64,000 nucleotides of DNA from Paenibacillus sp. GP183 (GCF_900104695.1 NZ_FNSW01000001.1:1426001-1490000), one strand, 5' to 3'; shown: positions 33,227 through 42,170, numbered from the stretch's first letter. A program made the numbers and translations. The notes: generated by a model not told the origin, from the letters alone.

Positions 33227-36013
33227 TTAACGGGTTAACCATACCCGCATCAATGAAAATAGCTGATCAATCTGCAGCGGCTTGCTGATGTAATCGGATG
33301 CTCCGAATTCCAGGCATTTCTCGCGGTCATTTTTCATGGCTTTAGCCGTTAAGGCGATAATCGGAAGCTCTGCGTGAGCAGGATTGCTGCGAATGGCCTG
33401 CATCGCCTCGTAACCATCCATTATGGGCATCATGATATCCATGAGCACAAGATCAAAACGCTCTTCCTCTCGCAGAATTTCCAGACTTTCGCTTCCGTTG
33501 TTGGCCACTTTCACAATCATGCCTTCATTCTCTAAGGAGATCGTTAGAGCAAACACATTTCGGATATCATCATCGACGAGCAGAACCCGTTTATTTTTGA
33601 ACAAGGTATTCTCAGAATTCGTTTCTATCTTAGTAAATTCAAAACCTTCCTTATCTTCCTTAGTCCTGTCTGTCAATTGGACTGTGTTGGCAGTTGATTG
33701 GATCAAGCTTGAATTTGTACTGGTAAGAGCTGCCGCCACCTCAACCTGAGCTGTTACCGTTTGCTGTTCTTGACTTCTTCTCATCGAGGGCACAAATACA
33801 GTGAACGTACTTCCTTTATTTTCTTCGCTCTCCAAAAAAATCACACCGCCTAACAACTTGGTGAACTCACGGCAAATGGAAAGTCCCAGCCCCGTACCGC
33901 CATAACGGCGGTTTGTCGTACCATCAGCCTGCTGGAACGCATCGAAGATCAATTCTTGCTTATCTCTGGGAATGCCAACTCCAGTGTCGACAACAGAAAT
34001 GGCCAATATCGAGTCTTCGGTATGTGACTGAAAATGTTTGGTGACTATATGGCTATCCGCTTTTTGGATCTTCAAAGTCACAGACCCTTTTTCCGTAAAT
34101 TTAAAAGCATTAGTCAATAAATTTCTGAGGATTTGCTGCAATCTGCGGCCATCCGTAAATAATCGATTCGGGATATCCTTGCCGATCTCAACCTCGAACT
34201 GAACCCCTTTTTTCTCGGCTACAGGTCGGAAATGACTATGCATGAGCTGCGGCAGCTCCATGAGCTTGACCTCATCGACCATAATTTCAATTTTGCCGGC
34301 TTCCACTTTGGACAAATCCAAAATATCATCGATGAGCGACAGCAAATCATTGCCAGCAGCTGTAATGACACGGGCATACTCTGCTTCTTCCGGGTTCAGT
34401 GTACCGTTTTTATTTTCTTGCAGCATTTGCGACAGGATGATCACGCTATTTAAAGGTGTGCGAAGCTCATGGGACATATTAGCCAAAAATTCCGACTTGT
34501 AGGCTGAGCTTCTCTGCAAATCCATGGCCAATTTTTCCAGATCTTTTTTGGCTTTTTCCAATTCAATTGTTCTCTGAAGCGAGGATTCGTTCTGTTCCTC
34601 CAACTGCTCATTATTGACACGCAGCTCTTCTTGCTGCGCTTGCAGTTCCTCGGTTTGCGCCTGAAGCTCTTCAGTTAAGGACTGCAGCTCTTCGGATTGA
34701 GCTTGCGATTCCTTCAGCAGTCTTTCCACTTCCATGCGCCCTATGACATTATCAAGCACGACTCCGAAGTTGCCAATGGCACTCTCTATCAAGCTTCGCT
34801 GCATGATCGTATAGTTATTTAAAGAAGCAAGCTCTATGACAGCTTCTACTCTGCCTTCAGACGAGATAGGAGCCACAAGAATGGTCTTGGGTGAAGATTG
34901 CCCCAAGCCTGAAGTTATTTTTATAAAATCATCGGGAACGGAGTCCAGATAAACAATACGGTTTTCCAGTGCAGCTTGGCCTACCAAACCCTCACCCAAA
35001 TTAAACCCGGCCATGCCTTTTTCTGTTCCATAGGCAGCAAAAGCTGCTACTTTGACCAGCCTTTGCTGCTCACCTTTATCTACTCGCAGATAAAATACCC
35101 CATATGACGCACCGACCATAACAGCTAATTTATTTATAAAAAGTTGGGCCAGTTGATTCACATCGTTTATTCCGTTAGAAATAACGGCCAGCTCGGAAAC
35201 ACTTGTTTGATACCACATATATTGTTCATGGATGTCCAACAATTCATTCATGGAAAGAGCGAGATCATGGACTTCATCATTCGTTTTGATTTCGATGCGG
35301 CTAACCTTTTGCCCATTATTGGAATGGGTTATTTCCTTAATTGCACGAATGGTTTGCTTGATCGTTTTGCTGATAGAACCGGAAACCAGCAAACCGATAA
35401 CTATGGCAAGAGCCGATATCAACAAGAAATAAAACAAAAGATCGGTTTTTATTTGCTTATTCCTATCATCCAGCGCAGCTGAACGAGTTGCGGTCATTTG
35501 TGTTTCCATACTGCGCAAAGCATCAAATTGATCTCGTATTTGATCGATATAACCTTTACCCGGATCCATTTTAACGAAATTTTGCAGTTCTTGTTCCTTG
35601 TTTTCTTTTTTCAACAAAATGGCCGGTTCTGCAGCCTTTTGAATCCAGTCTGTGATGATTGGTTTAATGGCTTCCAGATTCTTTTGCTGTACGGGACTAT
35701 CCGACAATAATTCATGAAGCTTGTTATAATCGGCCAGCCAAAGTAAGTTTTCACTCGTATATAAGTCTAAATAGCTCGTATTCCCTGTAAGAATATAGCC
35801 TCGCTGACCGCTTTGCAAATTCAATACATGCTTCTCTATTTGATTAGCCAGATTTAGAGCTTCTATATCATGTTTCGCTATGAAATCTATCTCTTTTTGC
35901 AGCTCATTAATTCTTCCGGACACACCAAAAACAGCCAAGCTTAGGCACAGAATCACAAACACGTAACCAAGGATGATTTTTCCGCTTATATTAAATCGTT
36001 TATTAGAAAACAT
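33227..36013 (-). CDS. CHASE3-HAMP-GAF hybrid histidine kinase
   Basis: A 928-residue membrane kinase. A transmembrane helix (about 12-30) leads to a CHASE3 domain (LQSGQRGYILTGN), then a second helix near 190-212, HAMP, a GAF domain (about 270-425) and a glutamine-rich coiled coil (about 430-500). HisKA (SHELRTPLNSVI), the ATPase domain and a C-terminal receiver follow, with intact VDDDIRN, LVLMDIMMPIMDG and SKPLQ. It has the same core layout as the RsbK-like kinase at 44-47 kb, and the CHASE3 sensor is the type described for B. cereus RsbK. No partner is adjacent, so it may feed the SigB phosphatase in trans. Confidence 0.88.
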   Translation of the reverse strand: MFSNKRFNISGKIILGYVFVILCLSLAVFGVSGRINELQKEIDFIAKHDIEALNLANQIEKHVLNLQSGQRGYILTGNTSYLDLYTSENLLWLADYNKLHELLSDSPVQQKNLEAIKPIITDWIQKAAEPAILLKKENKEQELQNFVKMDPGKGYIDQIRDQFDALRSMETQMTATRSAALDDRNKQIKTDLLFYFLLISALAIVIGLLVSGSISKTIKQTIRAIKEITHSNNGQKVSRIEIKTNDEVHDLALSMNELLDIHEQYMWYQTSVSELAVISNGINDVNQLAQLFINKLAVMVGASYGVFYLRVDKGEQQRLVKVAAFAAYGTEKGMAGFNLGEGLVGQAALENRIVYLDSVPDDFIKITSGLGQSSPKTILVAPISSEGRVEAVIELASLNNYTIMQRSLIESAIGNFGVVLDNVIGRMEVERLLKESQAQSEELQSLTEELQAQTEELQAQQEELRVNNEQLEEQNESSLQRTIELEKAKKDLEKLAMDLQRSSAYKSEFLANMSHELRTPLNSVIILSQMLQENKNGTLNPEEAEYARVITAAGNDLLSLIDDILDLSKVEAGKIEIMVDEVKLMELPQLMHSHFRPVAEKKGVQFEVEIGKDIPNRLFTDGRRLQQILRNLLTNAFKFTEKGSVTLKIQKADSHIVTKHFQSHTEDSILAISVVDTGVGIPRDKQELIFDAFQQADGTTNRRYGGTGLGLSICREFTKLLGGVIFLESEENKGSTFTVFVPSMRRSQEQQTVTAQVEVAAALTSTNSSLIQSTANTVQLTDRTKEDKEGFEFTKIETNSENTLFKNKRVLLVDDDIRNVFALTISLENEGMIVKVANNGSESLEILREEERFDLVLMDIMMPIMDGYEAMQAIRSNPAHAELPIIALTAKAMKNDREKCLEFGASDYISKPLQIDQLFSLMRVWLTR

Positions 36014-36098
36014 CTCTTAAACCCCTAATTAGATGATAGATTCTATATTTAATAGTAACATAGTGTGAGGTTTAGCTCCAGTTATGCCGTGTTCAATG

Positions 36099-36128
36099 AA
36101 AAAACGGTTCTCTATTTGAAAGAGAACC
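36099..36128 (-). terminator. Terminator of xerD
   Basis: GGTTCTCT pairs with AGAGAACC, followed on the minus strand by TTTTTT, just past the xerD stop. Confidence 0.85.
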
Positions 36129-36133
36129 ATCGA

Positions 36134-37030
36134 TCACATATTCGCCCTGGGGTGGGTTCTATTGTACACTTCCTTCATCTTGGACTTGGTGACTTGTGCA
36201 TAAATTTGTGTGGTCGATATATCCGCATGGCCCAGCATCTCTTGTACGGATCTCAAGTCAGCGCCGTTTTCGAGCAAATGGGCCGCAAAGGAATGTCTAA
36301 GGGTATGGGGAGTAATTGGTTTCATGAGGCGGGTTTCTTTGGCATAACGCTTAATAATTTTCCAAAAGCCCTGTCTTGTCATTCGCGTTCCCAAATGTCC
36401 GATGAACAAAGCCTCCAGCGTCTCGGATTGCTTCATGAGCTTGGATCGCATTCCCTTTATATAAGCCTCCAAGCTACGAGCACACATGGAACCAATCGGA
36501 ATCATTCTCTCCTTGCCTGCTTTACCGACACAGCGGATATAACCCATTTGCAAATTGACATCATCCAAATTAAGTGAGATCAGCTCCGTTACACGAATCC
36601 CGGTTGCATAAAGCAGCTCCAGCATAGCTTTATCTCGCGAGCCATTGACTTGGCCTGTTGCCGGCGCGTCCAGCAAAGTATCGATTTCCTCGATCGAGAG
36701 GACACTTGGAAGCTTTTTCTCCAGCTTTGGCGCTTCCATGCTTAGAGATGGAACTGTATCTACCAGCCGTTCCTTCAGCAAAAATTGGTAAAAAGCACGA
36801 AGTGAAACCATTGTCCTGGATAAGGTTGCTGCTGCCCGGCCGATTTTTTTTAATTCATTCATGTAGGCCATAATCTGCGTTTTGCCCGTTTCTCTCCAAA
36901 CCGTTACACCTTGCTGCTGAATAAAGTGAACGTACTGAGCAAGATCCCGCTCGTAAGACTCCAGCGTATTTCGGGACAGCCCGCGTTCTACTTTTAAATA
37001 TTGGATAAAAATTTGTACATCCTTAACCAT
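36134..37030 (-). CDS. xerD: Site-specific tyrosine recombinase XerD
   Basis: Resolves chromosome dimers at dif with XerC. The 298-residue protein has the SAM-like N-terminal DNA-binding domain and all catalytic residues: arginine in ATGIRVTEL, HTLRHSF, the histidine in LGHADIS and the nucleophilic tyrosine in TTQIYAQV. The ATG at 37030 has GGAG nine bases upstream. Position between yqzK and deoB equals B. subtilis ripX. Confidence 0.94.
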   Translation of the reverse strand: MVKDVQIFIQYLKVERGLSRNTLESYERDLAQYVHFIQQQGVTVWRETGKTQIMAYMNELKKIGRAAATLSRTMVSLRAFYQFLLKERLVDTVPSLSMEAPKLEKKLPSVLSIEEIDTLLDAPATGQVNGSRDKAMLELLYATGIRVTELISLNLDDVNLQMGYIRCVGKAGKERMIPIGSMCARSLEAYIKGMRSKLMKQSETLEALFIGHLGTRMTRQGFWKIIKRYAKETRLMKPITPHTLRHSFAAHLLENGADLRSVQEMLGHADISTTQIYAQVTKSKMKEVYNRTHPRANM

Positions 37031-37107
37031 TGCTGCATGCTCCTTCATTTCCTGTGAATCTGTCTGTCAACATTCCACAAAGTTCCAGAATCTCCTTTAA
37101 TATTCGA

Positions 37108-37341
37108 TCATTCCCCGTACCAATAAAACAAACGAAGCCTATCCGCCATCGTTCCAGTTTCAGACAAGACCGTATGGTGATGAAAAACTTTAGTCGCTTT
37201 TCCGCTAGGAGGTTTATATTTATCGCTAGGTACCGACCAATTCGACAACATCAGCAAAAACTGATAAATCAAAAAGGTCAGCGTGCAAAATAAAATCACA
37301 AAGCGCAGCCGCGCCAACCATTTATGATGAAAGAAGATCAT
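37108..37341 (-). CDS. yqzK: DUF4227 protein YqzK
   Basis: A 77-residue protein with one hydrophobic helix (about 14-32). It matches YqzK/DUF4227, the small protein found between fur and xerD in Bacillus. The tail MADRLRLFYWYGE is typical. Function unknown. In B. subtilis fur is next; here a ~12 kb stress island intervenes. Confidence 0.82.
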   Translation of the reverse strand: MIFFHHKWLARLRFVILFCTLTFLIYQFLLMLSNWSVPSDKYKPPSGKATKVFHHHTVLSETGTMADRLRLFYWYGE

Positions 37342-37416
37342 GGCAAGCCCCCCGTTCTTATGGACAGGATATGTTTGTAATTTTACAGGTATGCCGCATT
37401 TTATTAATGTTTTATT

Positions 37417-37443
37417 GTTTCAACAGCATCAATATTTGGTTAC
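37417..37443 (+). promoter_or_regulatory. Possible SigB-type promoter of the glsB-ytxH genes
   Basis: GTTTCA, a 15-base spacer, then GGTTAC (two bases off GGGTAT). The site would start transcription about 30 bases before the GTG of the first gene. Weaker than the two SigB sites at 40.5 and 48.5 kb. Confidence 0.4.
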
Positions 37444-37481
37444 GTATTATAAGTATGATTATTGGCGAAGAGGAGGTCTTT

Positions 37482-37742
37482 GTGATTTTTTTGATCATTT
37501 CCATCATTTTAGCTGTTGTGATCGGAGCGATCGGGTATACTATCATCGGAAGCAGTTTTGCCGGAGGCATCATAGGTTCCATCCTTACCGGATTCATTGG
37601 TTTTTGGATAAGTTACTTACTATTAGGATCATGGGGACCTCATATTGCCAACTTTGCAATAATTCCCGCGGCAACTGGTTCTATCCTCATAGTGTTTATA
37701 TCGGGACTTCTTTCAAGATTGATGAGAAGATCCGCTTATTAG
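37482..37742 (+). CDS. GlsB/YeaQ/YmgE family small membrane protein
   Basis: An 86-residue protein of three to four hydrophobic helices with the glycine-rich pattern of the transglycosylase-associated GlsB/YeaQ family (AIGYTIIGSSFAGGIIGSIL). Members are general-stress proteins in many Firmicutes. The GTG at 37482 is chosen because GAGGAGG lies five bases upstream; the more distant in-frame ATGs have no such site. It opens the stress island and is followed by ytxH. Confidence 0.75.
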   Translation: MIFLIISIILAVVIGAIGYTIIGSSFAGGIIGSILTGFIGFWISYLLLGSWGPHIANFAIIPAATGSILIVFISGLLSRLMRRSAY

Positions 37743-37783
37743 TGTATAATAAAGTGTATTAACTTTAAAAGGGGTTGAATTCT

Positions 37784-38170
37784 ATGTCAAAAGATAACAA
37801 TGGAGTTCTGGTCGCTGCCATTATAGGAGGCGCTGCCGGCGCCATTGCCGCCCTTCTGCTTGCTCCAAAATCCGGTCGTGAGCTTAGAAGCGACGTTTAC
37901 AACACGGCGCAGGACCTGCAGGAAAAAGGCGAGCGTCTGCTGAGAAGAGCGCTTAAGAGATCTGAAGAAGCTGTAGAAGAAACAGCAGACCTTCTGGAAA
38001 AAGCACAGGCTCTATATGGTGAAGCCATGGAATCATCCGCTAGACTTATGGAACAAATCAGAAATTCCAAATCAGCCGAGCAATTGCAAACCTCTTTGTC
38101 GGAAGATGTATTATCCGAGTCTAAACCATCTAACGAAGAAGACAATGACAAGGATAAATCCAACATTTAA
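37784..38170 (+). CDS. ytxH: YtxH domain stress protein
   Basis: A 128-residue protein starting with a glycine/alanine-rich membrane helix (AAIIGGAAGAIAALLLAPKSG), the YtxH signature, then a long charged helix. In B. subtilis ytxGHJ is SigB-dependent. The ATG at 37784 has AAGGGG at nine bases; a TTG three codons earlier is too close to it. Probably cotranscribed with the glsB-like gene and ended by a strong terminator. Confidence 0.85.
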   Translation: MSKDNNGVLVAAIIGGAAGAIAALLLAPKSGRELRSDVYNTAQDLQEKGERLLRRALKRSEEAVEETADLLEKAQALYGEAMESSARLMEQIRNSKSAEQLQTSLSEDVLSESKPSNEEDNDKDKSNI

Positions 38171-38181
38171 TCGTTGCAAAT

Positions 38182-38228
38182 AAAGCCAACCCCTGATTAT
38201 CTGAAAAGATAACCAGGGGTTGGCTTTA
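38182..38228 (+). terminator. Strong terminator after ytxH
   Basis: AAAGCCAACCCCTG and TTATCT pair with AGATAA and CAGGGGTTGGCTTT (one mismatch), giving a stem of about 20 base pairs. Confidence 0.85.
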
Positions 38229-38265
38229 ATTATATGTCCATTTATTCGCACCATCGTAAAGCGTG

Positions 38266-38420
38266 CCAAAGGGACCATGTTTGCGTAAGCAAACATGATC
38301 CCTTTGGCTAAAGCGCTCAAAGCACCATCTTACCTAAACTCCTCTACCTTCGCACCCTATCCAGACCTAATAGTCGTCCAGGGGACGTTACCCCTGGAGT
38401 CCCCCTTTTAGGGGGATTGA
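38266..38420. repeat. Series of three hairpins between ytxH and sigB
   Basis: CCAAAGGGACCATGTTTGC pairs with GCAAACATGATCCCTTTGG (38266-38307, one mismatch). Next come CCAGGGG/CCCCTGG (about 38378-38396) and CCCCCT/AGGGGG (about 38400-38415). They fill most of the 264-base gap; at least one may terminate sigB, but no clear T-run is present. Confidence 0.6.
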
Positions 38421-38434
38421 GGGGGTAAACAATG

Positions 38435-39220
38435 TCACTTAAAAAAGTCAGGAGTCTGCCCCCGCTCCGCGAAATAAGCCCGCAGCTTATCAAGAGCTCT
38501 TCTCTGTATCCGAGACACGCTCATTTGAGAGACATTCAACTCCTCGGCAATGGCTCTTTGTGAATGGCCATGAACATAGGCCAGCTCGAGCACTTGCCTT
38601 TCTTCATCTTTGATCACGCTCAAAGCTTCCTGTAAATCGAGGCGGCTGTCCACTCTTTGATATTCATCGGAAGAGGTGGCCAGGATATCCCCGATCGTCG
38701 CTCCGTTTTCTTCCTCAGACAAAGGAGTATCCAAAGAGACATAGTGGTAGCATTCGCGCCCGGCCAAAATTTCAATCGTTTCCTCTTCGGTCAGGCCTAC
38801 TTCTGCCGCAATTTCATCCACCCTGGGGGAACGCTCCAGCTTGGCTGTGAGATTGTCGATGGCATTTTGAATTTGAAAACCTTTTTCCTTGATGCGCCGC
38901 GGCACTTGAATGTACCAAGATTTATCACGCAAAAAGTTTTTCATATGACCAATGATGCTTTTCATCATATAGGGCTCAAATTGCACGCCCAAGGTTACAT
39001 CATATTGCTTAAAGAGACGAAGCAGGGACATTGAACTGACTTGTACCAAATCTTCATATAAATCTGGCCGGCTTCTGGCAATCTTTCCTGCTGCCATTTT
39101 CACCATAGGCTCATATTTCAGCAATAAGGTCGTAGCGATTTCATTAGACTCGGTTTTCTGATATTCCAGAATCAGCTCATAAATGGATGGCATTTCGCGT
39201 GGTCCGGAGTCTATACTCAT
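38435..39220 (-). CDS. sigB: General stress sigma factor SigB
   Basis: A SigB/F/G-class sigma factor of 261 residues. Region 2 is in EDLVQVSSMSLLRLFKQYD and NFLRDKSWYIQVPRRIKE, region 3 in RSPRVDEIAAEVGL, and region 4 in ALSVIKDEERQVLELAY with the helix-turn-helix LNVSQMSVSRIQRR. It overlaps rsbW by four bases in a ytxG-like/rsbV/rsbW/sigB operon behind a SigB-type promoter, which separates it from the sporulation SigF at 24.6 kb. Confidence 0.93.
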   Translation of the reverse strand: MSIDSGPREMPSIYELILEYQKTESNEIATTLLLKYEPMVKMAAGKIARSRPDLYEDLVQVSSMSLLRLFKQYDVTLGVQFEPYMMKSIIGHMKNFLRDKSWYIQVPRRIKEKGFQIQNAIDNLTAKLERSPRVDEIAAEVGLTEEETIEILAGRECYHYVSLDTPLSEEENGATIGDILATSSDEYQRVDSRLDLQEALSVIKDEERQVLELAYVHGHSQRAIAEELNVSQMSVSRIQRRALDKLRAYFAERGQTPDFFK

Positions 39221-39663
39221 ACCATTTCCTCGCTTTTCACCAACTTTTTGATGAGTTTAACTTCAGTTCCTCCGTTTACCTTCACCTCCACTTCATCCAT
39301 GAGCGCTTGCATCAAATAAAGTCCTAGTCCCCCAACTTGTGTATCATCTAAAGTTCTATCGTGCATGGAAGTTGAACTTTTAAGTTTATTGATATCGAAG
39401 CTATGGCCTTCATCCTTCACAATAATCCGCAGTTCCTCTACGGAAGGCTCGAATCGAATTTCAATCAAGCCCGAATTGCCGGGCTCATAAGCATGAATGA
39501 CCGCATTGTTACATGCCTCTGAGACTGCTACCTTCATGTCCTCCGTCTCTTCATAAGAAAAACCAAGACGTGTAGCGATACCATAAAGCGTAAACCGGAC
39601 TAGATCCAAATATTCCGCTTCAGCTGGCAGAGTCAAGGTAACAGGTCGATTAGGGAGTTTCAT
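39217..39663 (-). CDS. rsbW: Anti-sigma B factor RsbW
   Basis: A GHKL serine kinase of 148 residues that sequesters SigB and phosphorylates RsbV. The N box is EACNNAVIHAYEP, G1 is VKDEGHSFD and G2 is GGLGLYLMQALMDEV. Its end overlaps the sigB start, so partner amounts are translationally coupled. No rsbX is visible in the operon or elsewhere in the window. Confidence 0.94.
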   Translation of the reverse strand: MKLPNRPVTLTLPAEAEYLDLVRFTLYGIATRLGFSYEETEDMKVAVSEACNNAVIHAYEPGNSGLIEIRFEPSVEELRIIVKDEGHSFDINKLKSSTSMHDRTLDDTQVGGLGLYLMQALMDEVEVKVNGGTEVKLIKKLVKSEEMV

Positions 39664-39688
39664 ATGTGGCTTCTTTCCTCTCTCTGAT

Positions 39689-40003
39689 TTAGGCTGACAA
39701 GAATGGTGTTAATCCTGTAATATCAAACAGACGCTGGATTTTAGGGGGAGTAGCTACAACATGGAAAGGCGCTTTCAGAACATCTCTTGCTTTTAAGATC
39801 GATACAATGACCCCAATGCCAGTACTGTCAATATAACTGAGATCCTGCAGATTAAGAATAAGTGCTTTATTAGTTTCTGCAACTAACGGATCAATCGCTG
39901 ATCGCATTTCCGCTGCCTGGGATAAGTCCAACTCACCTTTTAGGTACAATGTGTTGCTAAGTTCGGTAATTTCTTTGTTTAGTTGGAATTTTGGTTCAAT
40001 CAT
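39689..40003 (-). CDS. rsbV: Anti-anti-sigma factor RsbV
   Basis: A STAS-domain protein of 104 residues with the phosphorylatable serine in YIDSTGIGVIV (about S60). Dephosphorylated RsbV binds RsbW and releases SigB. The ATG at 40003 has GGAGG eight bases upstream; an in-frame ATG five codons earlier does not. Likely substrate of the receiver-PP2C phosphatase encoded at 47-48 kb. Confidence 0.94.
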   Translation of the reverse strand: MIEPKFQLNKEITELSNTLYLKGELDLSQAAEMRSAIDPLVAETNKALILNLQDLSYIDSTGIGVIVSILKARDVLKAPFHVVATPPKIQRLFDITGLTPFLSA

Positions 40004-40024
40004 TGGACAGTCCTCCATAAATTT

Positions 40025-40453
40025 TTAACGTGATTTCTTTATCTTATGCCAAACATCCAGAAGCACGGGGACGGTTTTAATCATTTCAGTCAAATGATCG
40101 ACCCATGTAGCCGGCTCCGGCTTTCTCCTGGAATGAATAAGCTGTGCTACCGCGCTGGATACCTGTCTTACGGATGAAGTCACTTCTTTTGCCGCTTCAC
40201 CAGATTGCTTGAGCGATGAGAACGCGGAGTCCAGCTTCTTTATCTTATCCTGAACATCCACAACTATTTCCTTAGCATGCTGAATCAATTCAGTGCTGTC
40301 AGAAGTAATGGCCCCTACTTGCTGTTCTACTCTGCTCAGCGTTTGGCTGGTATTCTCAAATAGTACAGTGAGAGATTTCAAAGTCTTGATTAAATACACA
40401 ACTAACACGACAAAAGCAATAGCAATTGCCGCAACACTGATTTGATAGACCAT
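40025..40453 (-). CDS. DUF948 protein (YtxG-like)
   Basis: A 142-residue protein with an N-terminal transmembrane helix (about 5-23) and a long amphipathic coiled region, the DUF948 pattern. B. subtilis YtxG is a SigB-dependent member. Here it is the first gene of the sigB operon and is directly downstream of a SigB-type promoter. Function is unknown; being in the operon suggests envelope stress protection. Confidence 0.83.
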   Translation of the reverse strand: MVYQISVAAIAIAFVVLVVYLIKTLKSLTVLFENTSQTLSRVEQQVGAITSDSTELIQHAKEIVVDVQDKIKKLDSAFSSLKQSGEAAKEVTSSVRQVSSAVAQLIHSRRKPEPATWVDHLTEMIKTVPVLLDVWHKIKKSR

Positions 40454-40484
40454 TCAACCTCTCCTTTACTTGCTTTTTGTTTAC

Positions 40485-40510
40485 TTACCCCATTGTGAAA
40501 CAGTTGAAAC
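40485..40510 (-). promoter_or_regulatory. SigB-type promoter of the sigB operon
   Basis: Minus-strand GTTTCA, a 14-base spacer, then GGGTAA, about 30 bases before the DUF948 gene. This is a close match to the SigB consensus and implies autoregulation of sigB. Confidence 0.75.
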
Positions 40511-40529
40511 ACCTCGTCAACATAAATGT

Positions 40530-40558
40530 AAAAAAAAGCCCACTGCAAAACAGTGAAC
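40530..40558 (-). terminator. Terminator of the glgC-yflT unit
   Basis: CACTG pairs with CAGTG over a short loop, followed by GGC and eight Ts on the minus strand. Confidence 0.75.
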
Positions 40559-40579
40559 TTAACTTACTCCCTTTCACAA

Positions 40580-40933
40580 TTACCCAATTGATTCCAAACC
40601 TATCAATTCTTCATGAGACACGGCCACAACAATACGACCGCTTGCAATTTCTTTCTCATAATAATCAACGGCTGTTTCCGACCAGCCAAAGGACAACATC
40701 TTCTTGCGAAGGTCGCTGCCCTTGGAGCGGAATAAATCCGATTGTGTTTGATTCATAGCTTGTGTAGCCATTCCTATTCGGCTCACGCATTGCTGGGTAA
40801 GCAGTTCTTTGTTCTTGTCATTATCATAAGCGAGCACATGAATTTGGAAAGGCCGAAAGCCGGCTTCCAGAAACTGCAGAATCGCCTTTTTCACATCACT
40901 TTCCCGATCAGCTACTACAATAGAATAGCTCAT
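40580..40933 (-). CDS. General stress protein of the YflT family
   Basis: A 117-residue protein with the family pattern: a nucleotide-binding-like first half (VVADRESDVKKAILQFLEAGFRPFQIHVLAYD) and the conserved LRKKMLSFGWSETAVDYYEKEIASGRIVVAV. YflT (GSP17M) is SigB-induced in B. subtilis; its biochemical role is unknown. It lies 13 bases after glgC and shares its terminator, so the two are cotranscribed. A relative is at 48.7 kb. Confidence 0.85.
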   Translation of the reverse strand: MSYSIVVADRESDVKKAILQFLEAGFRPFQIHVLAYDNDKNKELLTQQCVSRIGMATQAMNQTQSDLFRSKGSDLRKKMLSFGWSETAVDYYEKEIASGRIVVAVSHEELIGLESIG

Positions 40934-40946
40934 TTGGACAGCTCCT

Positions 40947-42170
40947 TTAATTAGACTGGGATCTGAAATCCGATAGCGGCGTGCTGATCCATTTCATCCA
41001 GTACTTAGAAAAAACAGGCTTGGTCAGTCTTTCGGATCTTATTAAAACCGTCTCTCTTTCACCGATTACGGCAATATCATTACGGCCGGTACCTTTGATC
41101 ATGACTCCATCGCCTACATAGGTGCCTTCGCCAATAATGGCATTTTTGACAACCGTATTTTTACCGATAATGACGCCTGGCATAATGACACTATCTTCAA
41201 TCAGGCTGCCTTCACCAATTTGAACGCCAAATGAAATAATGGATCGTTCAACTTTGCCGAAAATGGTGCAATCCTCACAGACAATGGATCGCCTTACGCG
41301 TAATCCTGTTTGAATAAATTGGGGAGTCATGTCCGTGCAGGTGCTAACCACTTGTGTATCCTCATTCATCCATGGCAAAAGCTCAGGATCGTGGAGCATG
41401 TCCATATTGGCTTCCCATAAGCTTTGAATAGTTCCAACATCTCTCCAATACCCCTTGAACGAGTATGCGAAAATATTGGCGCCAAAGTTAATGATGGCCG
41501 GGAGCACATCCTTGCCAAAATCATGGCTGGAGCTGCTGTTGCCATTATCCTTAATCAAGAAAGACTCTAAAAACTTCCAATTGAAAATATAAATACCCAT
41601 TGAAGCCAAGTTGCTTTCTGGTTTTGCTGGTTTTTCCGTAAATTTAGTGATTCTCCCGATTTCATCGGTACTTAAAATACCAAAACGATGCGCTTCGTCC
41701 CAATTAACCGGGGCCACCGCAACGGTAACATCTGCTTTGGTACGCTTGTGCTCTTCGAGCATTGAATTGTAATCCATGCGATATATATGGTCACCGGATA
41801 GAATAATTACATATTCCGGTTGGTGTCTATTGATATAAAATCTGTTTTGAAATACAGCGTCAGCTGTACCGGCATATACCTCGCCATTTCCTGGATGAAG
41901 CAGGGCAATTTCTCCGTCCTGATCAGAGTTTAACCAGGATTGTCCTTCCCCAATATGGTTAAAAAGCGCTTCTGGCTTATATTGAGTGACAACACCAACA
42001 TTGGATATACCGGAATTCAGACAATTACTGAGCGCAAAATCAATCATTCTATAGGATCCACCAAAATGTACAGCAGGCTTTGCCGTATGCAAGGTTAATG
42101 GATGTAAACGGGTTCCTTCTCCACCGGCAAGCAACATTGCAATGCATTCTTTGTCTTTAACTACATTCAC
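40947..42170 (-). CDS. glgC: Glucose-1-phosphate adenylyltransferase
   Basis: Makes ADP-glucose for glycogen synthesis. The protein has MLLAGGEGTRLHPLT (pyrophosphorylase loop), KPAVHFGGSYRMIDFALSN, SGDHIYRMDY and a C-terminal left-handed beta helix (about 290-390) with hexapeptide repeats. GTG at 42170 (407 residues) is preferred because GAGGG lies six bases upstream; an ATG two codons earlier abuts that site. No glgA, glgB, glgD or glgP is present, so it may serve a stress-induced glucan or a pathway encoded elsewhere. Confidence 0.9.
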   Translation of the reverse strand: MNVVKDKECIAMLLAGGEGTRLHPLTLHTAKPAVHFGGSYRMIDFALSNCLNSGISNVGVVTQYKPEALFNHIGEGQSWLNSDQDGEIALLHPGNGEVYAGTADAVFQNRFYINRHQPEYVIILSGDHIYRMDYNSMLEEHKRTKADVTVAVAPVNWDEAHRFGILSTDEIGRITKFTEKPAKPESNLASMGIYIFNWKFLESFLIKDNGNSSSSHDFGKDVLPAIINFGANIFAYSFKGYWRDVGTIQSLWEANMDMLHDPELLPWMNEDTQVVSTCTDMTPQFIQTGLRVRRSIVCEDCTIFGKVERSIISFGVQIGEGSLIEDSVIMPGVIIGKNTVVKNAIIGEGTYVGDGVMIKGTGRNDIAVIGERETVLIRSERLTKPVFSKYWMKWISTPLSDFRSQSN

